Source: an uncultured Prevotella sp.
Lineage (GTDB): Bacteria > Bacteroidota > Bacteroidia > Bacteroidales > Bacteroidaceae
NCBI GenBank assembly: GCA_905236755.1
Contig: CAJOCR010000019.1
Span: 1-59,915, forward strand
Length of the DNA stretch: 59,915 nt
Direction of reading: 5' to 3'
The notes under the pieces are model-generated. The model saw only the letters and a list, made by a program, of their open reading frames with translations. It was not told the origin of the DNA and did no database searches. The position numbers and the translations under genes are program-made. How positions within the stretch are numbered: the stretch's first letter is position 1; every line of letters starts with the position of its first letter. Shown here in pieces: positions 6,930 through 14,499 of the stretch.

Positions 6930-8642
6930 TTAGAATTCGTACTCCTCACTGAAGCTATCCGTCTCGTTCACTCCCACTGTCACCACACCATTGGTGTCGC
7001 CAGATGAACTGTTGGAGCTGTTAGAGTTGTTCTGTTCGGTGTTGATGTCGAAACCATCGTTGGAGCCTGCCGTTACCGTCTCCTCGTTGGCTGTTGCATT
7101 ACCTGGAGTAGCCCCTATCTCTTGGATGTTGCCCACATTATTCTCTTGAGTATAAGGGGTGTTACTCTCAGTAGTTACAGAGGCAGCCTCATTAGAGCCA
7201 TAGCTGTCGGTCTCATTATTATTATCAGTCGTTCCTATTGTGACACCTACATCCGACGTTGTACCCGAGGTGGCACTGCCTTCTGATGACGAGTTGCCAT
7301 TAACGCCTACTGATACGCCTGCATCTGAACCACGGTCATCACTCTCGTTGAAATCAACATCATTACCCGGAGTAACATTAACATCTGAAGTAGAACCTGT
7401 TGTCTCGGTGCTTCCCGATGAAGAATTTCCATTAACGCCTACTGATACGCCTGCCTCTGAACCACGATCATCACTCTCGTTGTGATTAACCTCATTGCCC
7501 GGAGTTTCCACTCCCACATCTGAGGTAGAACCCGAATGTTCGGTATGGCTCACATCAGTATTGGTGTCAACACCAGTGACAAGACCAAAGCCTGCACCGA
7601 AAGAGTAACCCTCCTCGAATGTCTCGAAGTATTCTATAGCGTGATTCTTTATTGTTATGTCAACAACGTAGTTGCAGTTAGGACATACAACCTTTTCGGT
7701 GCCGCCATCAGGAACAACGCTCGATGCCGAGTTATGATTAAGATACACCTCATACGTAACGTTCTCTGCCACTTCGCCCGTAGGCTGATACTCACCCTTC
7801 AGCACCAGTTTGGTAGGAATGACATCAGTGTTAGGCATTGTATAGAGATACATCTTGTTGCTGCTGTTGATGGTCATTCCTGCAGCTACCTCACCACTAC
7901 CTAAGTAAGCCTTGTAGTTGGCATCGCCACTTGTAGAGGCTTCGCCCTGATAGAACGTGTCGTTGTAGTTATCATAGAACTGATAGCTGTCTGCAGCGAC
8001 AGGATAGAAGTCAAGCTTCTCTGGCACGTTCTTCAAATACACCTCGGTGAGCTTAAAGGTAGCATCGGTAAGGTCTATGCTTACCGAGTTAAGGGTTATC
8101 TTAGCCAACAGGTGTCCCACAGTCACCGATGCCTGGAAAGCATTCTCGCCAGTCACCGTTGAGAGTGTGGAGCGTCCAAACATTGGAGTGTTGCCTACAT
8201 TCACACGAGTGTGATCCTCGGTACTGCCCTGCATAGCTTCTTCTATGGTTATGCATGTCTGCATGAACGCCTCTGGCGAGGTGGCAGCATCGAAAGTGCC
8301 TGCTGGTGCATTGATGGCAACAAGGATGATGTCGCCAGCCTCCAGATCAGGATAAGCAAACTCCATATTACTGCTGGAAGGAGACACTACCTCCTCCAGT
8401 TGCTTCTTCACACCCGCAGCACTGAAGATTCCCAAAGCCAGCCTGTTGATGTTTCCCTCGAGCGAGCTCTGGTCAGCAGCATAGGCAGCACGTGTCACAG
8501 GCGCCTGCATCCCGATATTCAGAACAAGCTTGCTGTAACCCGGCACCTCCTTTTTCGGGGTGTAAGCCTCGTCGTCGAAGTTGCACGATGAGAACACAAG
8601 TGCAACAGCGAAAACTGCCATTATTAATAATATCTTCTTCAT
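6930..8642 (-). CDS. FimB/Mfa2-like fimbrillin lipoprotein with low-complexity repeat tail
   Basis: This 570-residue lipoprotein has lipobox VFSSC (Cys20). Residues about 35-340 resemble the FimB/Mfa2 (Mfa-like) fold: a TRA site near 51-53 followed by INRLALGIFSAAG, a VGHLLAKITL strand and LVLKGEYQPTGEVAENVTYEVYLNH. Residues about 365-570 are a Ser/Thr/Asn/Asp/Gly-rich tail with acidic character containing two clear copies and one decayed copy of a 44-residue unit (GSTSDV...ESDDRGS..AGVSVGVNGNSSS). The tail is unusual for this family, and its repeats are nearly identical at DNA level (132-bp period near 7240-7520), so copy number may vary by slippage or recombination. The fimbrillin half suggests a pilus anchor or minor subunit; the tail may be a spacer or stalk. 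The exact place in the pilus is unknown. Confidence 0.85.
   Translation of the reverse strand: MKKILLIMAVFAVALVFSSCNFDDEAYTPKKEVPGYSKLVLNIGMQAPVTRAAYAADQSSLEGNINRLALGIFSAAGVKKQLEEVVSPSSSNMEFAYPDLEAGDIILVAINAPAGTFDAATSPEAFMQTCITIEEAMQGSTEDHTRVNVGNTPMFGRSTLSTVTGENAFQASVTVGHLLAKITLNSVSIDLTDATFKLTEVYLKNVPEKLDFYPVAADSYQFYDNYNDTFYQGEASTSGDANYKAYLGSGEVAAGMTINSSNKMYLYTMPNTDVIPTKLVLKGEYQPTGEVAENVTYEVYLNHNSASSVVPDGGTEKVVCPNCNYVVDITIKNHAIEYFETFEEGYSFGAGFGLVTGVDTNTDVSHTEHSGSTSDVGVETPGNEVNHNESDDRGSEAGVSVGVNGNSSSGSTETTGSTSDVNVTPGNDVDFNESDDRGSDAGVSVGVNGNSSSEGSATSGTTSDVGVTIGTTDNNNETDSYGSNEAASVTTESNTPYTQENNVGNIQEIGATPGNATANEETVTAGSNDGFDINTEQNNSNSSNSSSGDTNGVVTVGVNETDSFSEEYEF
7240..7520 (-). repeat. In-gene 132-bp tandem repeats
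   Basis: The unit beginning TAACGCCTACTGATACGCCT recurs at 7300 and 7433 on the plus strand with few differences, a period of about 132 bp (44 codons). It encodes the Ser/Asp/Gly-rich repeats of the surrounding lipoprotein gene. Confidence 0.8.
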
Positions 8643-8656
8643 ACCTCGAACTATTA

Positions 8657-8693
8657 TCGACCTCTCCCCCCGCCCTCCCCTATAGGGAGGGAG
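8657..8693. repeat. Bracketing repeat upstream of the 8642 start
   Basis: On the plus strand GACCTCTCCCCCCGCCCTCC, loop CTATAG, then GGAGGGAG. In the gene direction it is hairpin, then GGGGGGAGAGG about 16 bases before the ATG, so the tail could also act as a purine-rich ribosome-binding region. Confidence 0.78.
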
Positions 8694-8925
8694 CCCTCAG
8701 TAAACTGAGGAATGGGGAACATTAATATTTCAATTTTTAACCTCACCCCGACCCTCTCCGAGGGGAGAGGGAGAGCAAACTGATTGAGTAACTCTATCTA
8801 TAAGCGCATTGCGCTTCTTTATCATTTCTCAACCTTTGAACTTTGAGGTTTGAGATTTGAACTTTATGATTACATTCAATATTCAATATTCAATATTCAA
8901 TTGGCGTGCTGCGCCTCCGGCGTTT

Positions 8926-9002
8926 GCCGCCATAAGGCGGCGTTTTTCAATCTGACCTCTCACCTTCGGCAGCGGCTCTTCAATGAGCCGCGCTACGAAG
9001 GT
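8926..9002. other. Tandem hairpins downstream of VR2 (second copy of the VR1-side pair)
   Basis: GCCGCC-ATAA-GGCGGC (8926-8941) is followed by a compound stem with outer arms ACCTTCG/CGAAGGT (8962-8968, 8996-9002) and inner arms GCGGCTC/GAGCCGC (8972-8978, 8985-8991). The inner core GCAGCGGCTC...GAGCCGCGC is shared with the pair at 4319-4398, while the outer arms differ in sequence but still pair. It lies 240 bases beyond VR2 because repeats fill the space. Confidence 0.72.
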
Positions 9003-9061
9003 TCTTGCTCAGATTGCCTACCGGCTTGCTCAACATCTTTCCACTTCCCTACCACTTTTTC

Positions 9062-9196
9062 TGTTGGTTAGCCCCAAGTAAAATTTAAATATTGAAAGAA
9101 TGAAAGATGGAAATATTTAAAGCGCTTTGCGCTTCATTTTTCAATATTCAATCTTCAATAGCGAAGCTCCGCTTCGCGCTGGGGATGGGGGAGGCT
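9062..9196. repeat. Bracketing repeat interrupted by other repeat sequence
   Basis: The left arm TGTTGGTTAGCCCC (9062-9075) and the right arm GGGGATGGGGGAGGCT (9181-9196) are the two halves of one bracketing repeat. The 105 bp between them hold a TTGAAAGAATGAAAGATGGAA segment, an AAAGCGCTTTGCGCTT palindrome, heptamers and an AGCGAAGC/GCTTCGC hairpin. The same filler follows a lone left arm at 19479-19490. Confidence 0.75.
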
Positions 9197-9204
9197 TTCG
9201 CCTC
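9191..9204. other. Small hairpin with GAAA loop, 37 bases beyond VR2
   Basis: Read in the target direction this is GAGGC-GAAA-GCCTC. A short GC-rich stem with a four-base purine-rich loop just beyond the VR is the form described for DGR target-recognition hairpins. It overlaps the end of a bracketing repeat, so the match may be accidental. Confidence 0.45.
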
Positions 9205-9235
9205 TAAGTGGTAAAGTAGTAAATTGGTAAATAGG

Positions 9236-11128
9236 TCAGAATGCGATAACGGGACGAACTCCGCGGTTACCTGTACTCGAGTAGGACTTAGCGTTGAGGC
9301 CGTTCAAGCCGAAGTGGCCGTCGTTGCCCCAGTAGACGAGGAAGCCATTAGCGGCCGAGAACTCGCTACTGGTCCAGTACCAGGTTTCATATGTGCTGGC
9401 GAGCCAAGGCATTGCGTATGACAACTCTGTATTGTCGGTCTGAGTGTAAACACTCTTAGCAGCACTAAAACGCTCTACTATTGCATTCTTGTTTGCCTCT
9501 GAGCCACCACTGATATACCAGTATTTAGGTGTATCACCTGATTGTGGAGTAAATGTTGAACTCTCAGAATATCCGGTACCGAGGTTCTTGGCTATCTCCC
9601 AGTATTGACCGATAGAGCCAAGGAACCAACCACTGGTGCCAAGAGGAGCCACAAAACCTGAAGAGTTATATCTCTTGCTCTCTGTTGAGCCTTTGCTTGA
9701 TGCAGATACACTACCATTATTTGTCAAGCCAATATCGCCTGAACCGAAATGAGTAGCATACCACACTGATGGATATTTAGCCTTTGAGAAATCGCTGAGG
9801 GCAGCTATTGCAGCTGTCTTGGTGCGACCGTCTCTGTCGGCTTTAACTGCTGCAATAGTGGTTACAGGTGTGTTCACTGCTGTTGAGATATAAGCTGCAT
9901 CACTGCTTGCCCACTTCAGCTGTGCGCCTGCGCTGGCAATAGCCACTGCATAGCCGTGGGTAAAGCCTGCGGCACGGTCGGTTTCAGTAGGACTGGTACT
10001 GAACACCACTGCTATTGGGTAGTGACTTGCTGTCACCTCGTTTGTTACCAGAGCACCCCATGTGCCATCGCTGAACAGGTAGTCGCCTACATTAGGGTCA
10101 CCACCAGGATTTACACTACGTTGATCACCTTCTACAAGAGCATAGAGATTAACGTTCATGGTGTAGTCATAATGACGGTTCACATTGAAGTTGCTGTAGT
10201 CGTTATTGCCAAGTGTACCCAAGTAGAAACGATAGATGCGAATGGCGCTGCCGTATTTCACTCTCAAGCTGAGATAGCTGGCGTGACGTGTGGCATTGGT
10301 GGCATTACGCCCCTGCTCACTGTCTATATTACTGTTAGTACCACTATGGTTCTCATATATATAGCTGTCGAACGAGAAGCTATCTGTCCAAGGACCGTGT
10401 ACTGCTGGGAAGTTACCATACAGCCCTTCTGGTGCTACCACCTCTGTAGCATCGCTCATTGAACGACCAAGCAGATAAGAGCTCAGTGGCACGTGGCACA
10501 GCTGGTAGTCGAGAATGGTCACTGGGTTCAGTGGCACTGTACCCGCCTTGCTAAGGTTGATGTTGAAATGCACCTTGGCACACTGTGCATGAAGGGTGAG
10601 GCTCACTGCCTGCATATTCTCAGTGATTGTAGCATTTGCACCATCACTAACCATCACCTGTCCTGATGTAGAAAGATCTGCACCATTAAGGCTTATTTTT
10701 CCCGACTGCAGGTTGGCAGGGTCGGCAACCTTGGTTACAAGGTCTTGGAATTCTGTGAGCGTACCAACATATCTCAATACTGTTGAGTTCATGAGGTTAG
10801 CAACAGCATACACCGTTACCGTCTCACCGTAGTTGGTAGAGATCTCAATGTCATCACTCACTGAGACCTGCCCAGTATCATAGGTTACAGCACCTGAACC
10901 TACCATTGCTCCATCGCCATTGAAAGTGACAATGTAGAGAGAATGGATGGCATAAGGACTTGAACTGTCGATGGCACGCGATTCTGCGTCAGGTACAGAC
11001 ACCTTTATGCGCAATGTCTTTTTTGTGCCTTCCGATGGCTGGTTTGTCTCAATAACATCCTGACTGCAAGATGCGAAACTCATTACCAGCGTGATTAAAA
11101 AGAATACATATTTTTTCATACTCATCAA
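9236..11128 (-). CDS. DGR target 2: fimbrillin-like lipoprotein with variable C-terminal lectin-like domain
   Basis: This 630-residue paralogue of the first target has lipobox SFASC (Cys21). The start could be Met1 or Met4 (MKKYVFF). The N-terminal fimbrillin-like half carries ESRAIDSS followed by IHSLYIVTF, the expected protease site and first strand of type V pilins, and HAQCAKVHFNINL. The C-terminal half repeats the target 1 layout: VGDYLFSDGTWG, THGYAVAIASAGAQLKWASS, GWFLGSIGQYWEIAKNLG, then WYWTSSEFSAANG and RGVRPVIAF. VR2 encodes residues 588-629. The gene is about 5.9 kb from the TR and on the same strand, so one retroelement serves two genes. It is likely a second, independently diversified pilus adhesin; ligand unknown. 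Confidence 0.93.
   Translation of the reverse strand: MMSMKKYVFFLITLVMSFASCSQDVIETNQPSEGTKKTLRIKVSVPDAESRAIDSSSPYAIHSLYIVTFNGDGAMVGSGAVTYDTGQVSVSDDIEISTNYGETVTVYAVANLMNSTVLRYVGTLTEFQDLVTKVADPANLQSGKISLNGADLSTSGQVMVSDGANATITENMQAVSLTLHAQCAKVHFNINLSKAGTVPLNPVTILDYQLCHVPLSSYLLGRSMSDATEVVAPEGLYGNFPAVHGPWTDSFSFDSYIYENHSGTNSNIDSEQGRNATNATRHASYLSLRVKYGSAIRIYRFYLGTLGNNDYSNFNVNRHYDYTMNVNLYALVEGDQRSVNPGGDPNVGDYLFSDGTWGALVTNEVTASHYPIAVVFSTSPTETDRAAGFTHGYAVAIASAGAQLKWASSDAAYISTAVNTPVTTIAAVKADRDGRTKTAAIAALSDFSKAKYPSVWYATHFGSGDIGLTNNGSVSASSKGSTESKRYNSSGFVAPLGTSGWFLGSIGQYWEIAKNLGTGYSESSTFTPQSGDTPKYWYISGGSEANKNAIVERFSAAKSVYTQTDNTELSYAMPWLASTYETWYWTSSEFSAANGFLVYWGNDGHFGLNGLNAKSYSSTGNRGVRPVIAF
9242..9367 (-). 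repeat. DGR variable repeat VR2
   Basis: This 126-bp VR is aligned without gaps to the TR. It differs at 15 positions, all of them TR coding-strand adenines. Eight of the altered positions are also altered in VR1. Beyond the TR homology, VR1 and VR2 share a further TAAATTGGTAAATAGGTCAG on the 3' side that the TR lacks. Confidence 0.96.
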
Positions 11129-11299
11129 ATGATCGTTAATACTCTATATCTATTCACGCAAAGCGTGCTCTTTATTCTTTTTATCAAGAACTACAGGAAT
11201 TCAAGACGAGTTGATAAGAACTCTGTTTGAATAATTTAAGAATTGGCTTGCGCCCTTGAGAAAAATTCTCTAATTCTATAATTCTTGATATCTTTTTTT

Positions 11300-11399
11300 C
11301 GCTTCGCTTAACGTGTAATTACCGAAAATTGACGCAAATTTTTCGAAAATTATTTTTCTTTGATTTAACATATAATTTATGATAATTTGCGATTAATTT
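11300..11399. repeat. 100-bp AT-rich block, copy B (upstream of DGR target 2)
   Basis: 99 of 100 bases are identical to 3755-3854. It lies 172-271 bases upstream of the target 2 start codon. Similarity continues weakly to the right in both copies (CCGTTGGTCA near 3905 and 11438). Confidence 0.85.
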
Positions 11400-11517
11400 A
11401 ACATTATATCTCATTATTCACTATTAATTATTTATTCCCGTTGGTCAGAGGAACTTTTCAATATTCAATGTTCAATATTCAATGTTCAATAGCAATGCTA
11501 TGCATTGCGCTGTTCCC

Positions 11518-11560
11518 TGTTGGTTAGCCCTTCCCTTTTGGGGAGGGATGGGAGAGGCTA
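11518..11560. repeat. Bracketing repeat at the 3' end of the 11571-12698 gene
   Basis: TGTTGGTTAGCCCTTCCC, loop TTTT, then GGGGAGGGATGGGAGAGGCT; it stops 10 bases short of the stop codon. Confidence 0.8.
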
Positions 11561-11570
11561 CTTCTAACTC

Positions 11571-12698
11571 CTAATTTAATGGAATTACCGGTTGTGTCGG
11601 CGTTGTTGCGTCAATGACCGTTGTCTGAGAGACGTCAGCGTAGTCGCTCACCGTCATAGTGACATACAGAGCGTGATTCACTGTTACCTCCTCCTCAGGA
11701 GTAGAAACACCCTCGCCTGTTATCGATATGCTCATGGCATAACTCTTGTTTGCCTCCAGGCGTGAGTCGTTGGGATAGTAAGGAGCATAGGTGTATTGGT
11801 TTTCACCCTCCGTGATGGAAGCATATACATGGTTCACAATCACAGGATAATACATTGTGCTCTGCTGATCGGTCTGCGGATCAGTGTACGTGCCCTTGAT
11901 GACCAGACGGGTGGCATTCTCAGCCTCATGCGGATACACATGGAAATACTGCCATGTGGTGTTGTCGGCTGTCTGAGGCACGGCAAACGAACTGCCGCTG
12001 CTCAGAAATGCCATTGCACCACTCTCGCCTGTTTCGCCAGTAGCACCGTTGGTGGCTGTCAGCGAGGTGTAGTTACGTCCCTGCCATAGGGCAGTGGCAT
12101 CATATAGGGCATGCTTCTCATTCACGTTCATCATAAAGATCTCGGTAGGAGTGAAATGAGCCGATGCATCAACGCTGATGTTGGTTACCACCACACGTGA
12201 CATCAGGCGCATCAGTGCAATATTCACCTCCACGGGTTCCTGCTGATTTTCCGTGATACTAATGTCGGCAGTGCCCACCATTGGTATTGCGGAACTGTTG
12301 GCAGCTGATAGTACCAGATTGTACTGCGCTATGAGATCAGTCTTATCATGAATAACCATGCTGTTGATGCCAGAGTTGGCAATGACCATAAGCTGGGTAG
12401 TAGCTTCTGTTGTGTTGAAGCTATATATGCCGTTGGCTGCATAATACTTGGTACTGGTGGTTACCAGATTACCAGCATTGTCGAAGGCAGCTATAAGCAG
12501 TGTAGAGATATTACCATCGGTGAGAGCAGGATTGCCAGCGGCACGTGAGAGTGCTGCCTTGTCGATGCTCAGCGTCACAGTGATGCTGTCTGTTCGCTCA
12601 GCTACAGGTGTGAGCACGCTGTCGTCAGCAGAACATGATGCAACAAGCATTACACCAACGATATATATCCCGTATAATAATATCTGTTTCATAATCAT
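11571..12698 (-). CDS. Fimbrillin-family (FimB/Mfa2-like) lipoprotein
   Basis: This 375-residue lipoprotein starts MIMKQILLYG with lipobox MLVASC (Cys22). The layout is typical of minor fimbrillins: LSRAAGNPALTDG followed by ISTLLIAAFDNAG near residues 52-75, an IALMRLMSRVVVTNISV strand, LVIKGTYTDPQTDQQSTMYYPVIVNH, a SYAMSISITGEG segment, and a C-terminal VTMTVSDYADVSQTTVID strand. The SRA site matches the arginine cleavage site of type V pilins. It has its own bracketing repeats on both sides (12704-12741, 11518-11560). Likely a minor pilus subunit; the exact position in the fibre cannot be read from sequence. Confidence 0.85.
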   Translation of the reverse strand: MIMKQILLYGIYIVGVMLVASCSADDSVLTPVAERTDSITVTLSIDKAALSRAAGNPALTDGNISTLLIAAFDNAGNLVTTSTKYYAANGIYSFNTTEATTQLMVIANSGINSMVIHDKTDLIAQYNLVLSAANSSAIPMVGTADISITENQQEPVEVNIALMRLMSRVVVTNISVDASAHFTPTEIFMMNVNEKHALYDATALWQGRNYTSLTATNGATGETGESGAMAFLSSGSSFAVPQTADNTTWQYFHVYPHEAENATRLVIKGTYTDPQTDQQSTMYYPVIVNHVYASITEGENQYTYAPYYPNDSRLEANKSYAMSISITGEGVSTPEEEVTVNHALYVTMTVSDYADVSQTTVIDATTPTQPVIPLN

Positions 12699-13006
12699 AT
12701 ATCAACCTCTCCCCCCCGCCCTCCCCCGAGGGGGAGGGAGCCATCCCCAAGGGATGGTTGCCTCCCAGAGAGTTTTGGGGCTTGATTTTTAGTTCTTTAT
12801 TTCACACGCGAAGCGTGTTTTTTCTTTTTTATCAAGATGAGTTAACGAGAACGAAGTTTGAGTAATTATAGAATTTTTATGCCGTAGGCATTACTTTCCT
12901 TCGGTCAGTGACCGTTGGTTCATTATTCAATATTCATTATTCATTAGCATTGCTTGCAATGCGATAACTTCTAACTCCTAACTCATTATAATTCTTCATT
13001 GGTTCA
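12699..13006. other. Gap with bracketing repeat and ATCAAGATGAGTTAAC-type element
   Basis: A C-tail plus CCCTCCCCCGAGGGGGAGGG hairpin (12704-12741) stands 6 bases from the start of the 12698 gene. An ATCAAGATGAGTTAAC-like element lies at 12822-12870, followed by heptamer-like ATTCAATATTCATTATTCA and an ATTGCTTGCAAT palindrome. No gene or clear promoter is seen. Confidence 0.7.
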
Positions 13007-14257
13007 TTAGAATGTTACATTCTGATTGATTGTTGTCAGCCAGTTCTCAACAGTGATGTTGACTGTCAAACCATACTTACCCTTAGGGTCTTCGTTGTTA
13101 TTGAAGTCCTCTTCGTTCTGTCCCTTACCAGTAATTGTAGCTGAAATATTATAGATGTAGTTAGCATCAATGTTACCAGTACCACGAACAGCGTCACCAA
13201 TACCGTTTTCATCGCCACTTACACCATAAGTTACATCAGCACCTGGCTCACGGTTGATAACAACTACATAATAGCTGTCTTCTGCCTGACTATCATGAGT
13301 ATATTTACCCTTGATAACAAGCTGAGTACGCTCAGCGAAATCTATATTATGGTTAGGATAGATATAGAAGCTTGCCTGTGTCTGATCTTGCTCTCCAAAT
13401 ACGAAAGCGCCATCGCCAGAAGCATCATATTCATTCTTGAAATAACCAGCTATATCATTGTGTGTAGGCTCAGGATCAGCATTTAGATTATTCTCAAAGA
13501 AACCATTCTTGAATACTGACAATGTTGGGAAGCCATCAAGATTGAACCATGAAGCTTGTGTACCTTCCAAAGCAGCTATATGACTGCTTGCGATGTTTGA
13601 AACAGTATAACCATTCTTAATGAATACAGCCTCAGGAACAAATGTATCACCTTCAGGAAGGTCAGAAATAACACCAGCAAGGTTAACACGTGCAACTATA
13701 CGATGCAGAACTACATCAGCTGTATAGGCATTTGCAACAGGTTGCTGATCACCATCAAGAGCCTGCTCAAGAGTAGCTGTTGAGCCAATCATAGGAAGGT
13801 TTGTTGCTACCTGTGGACCATTTTCAGCAATAACAGTATTCTCAATGTCAAGAGTCTTTGCCTTTAACTGTGCCAATGTCATTGTTGAAGCATTAGGAGC
13901 TACATCCTGATAGAAAGCATCTGGGAAGTTAGCCAATACAACTACAGAAGGATGTTCTGTTGCATATTTCACTGTCTGTGTCAAAGTTCCATTACCGAAC
14001 TTCTGAATCTTTTCGATTACATGAGTATCATTGTCGATAATGACAACCATAAGGTTGTTGATAGTAGCTTCAGAAGCACCTGAAGGAATACCAGCCATAC
14101 GAGAAGCAGGATTACTACCTGAAATGTTCAATGTTAAGGTCTTGGTTGTTGGGATAGTAGTACTACCATTATTAACATTCACGTCATCACTGTTTGTACA
14201 TGATGTGATCATACCAAGGGCAAACAAGCCCGCGAAAAATGCTAAAACCTTTTTCAT
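13007..14257 (-). CDS. Mfa1/FimA-type major fimbrillin
   Basis: This 416-residue lipoprotein has lipobox MITSC (Cys20). It shows the features of a polymerising type V pilin: ASRMAGIPSGASEATINNLMVVIID near 52-76 (arginine processing site followed by the first beta strand), an ADVVLHRIVARVNLAGV strand, ASFYIYPNHN followed by ERTQLVIKGKY, the long YIYNISATITGKG segment and a C-terminal VNITVENWLTTINQNVTF strand that matches the Mfa1 C-terminal donor-strand region. Of the fimbrillin-like genes here it is the best candidate for the shaft subunit. It lies between minor subunit genes, with a 242-bp upstream gap containing heptamers and a CATTGCATGCAATG palindrome. Confidence 0.85.
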   Translation of the reverse strand: MKKVLAFFAGLFALGMITSCTNSDDVNVNNGSTTIPTTKTLTLNISGSNPASRMAGIPSGASEATINNLMVVIIDNDTHVIEKIQKFGNGTLTQTVKYATEHPSVVVLANFPDAFYQDVAPNASTMTLAQLKAKTLDIENTVIAENGPQVATNLPMIGSTATLEQALDGDQQPVANAYTADVVLHRIVARVNLAGVISDLPEGDTFVPEAVFIKNGYTVSNIASSHIAALEGTQASWFNLDGFPTLSVFKNGFFENNLNADPEPTHNDIAGYFKNEYDASGDGAFVFGEQDQTQASFYIYPNHNIDFAERTQLVIKGKYTHDSQAEDSYYVVVINREPGADVTYGVSGDENGIGDAVRGTGNIDANYIYNISATITGKGQNEEDFNNNEDPKGKYGLTVNITVENWLTTINQNVTF

Positions 14258-14448
14258 AATTCAAATTGTTTAAGATAAATAAAAATTGTCTATGTTGAAT
14301 AATAACTCAGTCTTAACGCATTGCATGCAATGCTATTGAATATTGAATATTGAATATTGAAGCGCAAAGCGCTCTAATTTACGTGGAACCGAAGGTCACT
14401 GAACGAGTGGATGCTGTCGGCTGGCGCCCTTGAGCAGCTTTTTTCCCT

Positions 14449-14490
14449 GTTGGTTAGCCCTTCCCTTTTGGGGAGGGATGGGAGAGGCTA
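14449..14490. repeat. Bracketing repeat at the 3' end of the 14500-15489 gene
   Basis: GTTGGTTAGCCCTTCCC, loop TTTT, then GGGGAGGGATGGGAGAGGCT, ending 10 bases from the stop codon. Confidence 0.8.
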
Positions 14491-14499
14491 CTCCTAACT

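Larger units (their letters stand above)
8643..9235. other. Repeat-filled gap between two fimbrial genes
   Basis: No gene is seen. It contains a bracketing repeat (8657-8693) just upstream of the 8642 start, a second C-tail/hairpin unit near 8742-8775, an AAGCGCATTGCGCTT palindrome, TTCAATA heptamers (8876-8900), a tandem hairpin pair (8926-9002), and a bracketing repeat (9062-9196) split by about 105 bp of other repeat sequence. Confidence 0.75.
11129..11570. other. Upstream region of DGR target 2
   Basis: No gene is seen. It contains an ATCAAGACGAGTTGAT-type element (11179-11243), the 100-bp block copy B (11300-11399), TTCAATA/G heptamers (11458-11490), an AGCAATGC/GCATTGC palindrome and a bracketing repeat (11518-11560) at the 3' side of the next gene. 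Confidence 0.75.
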
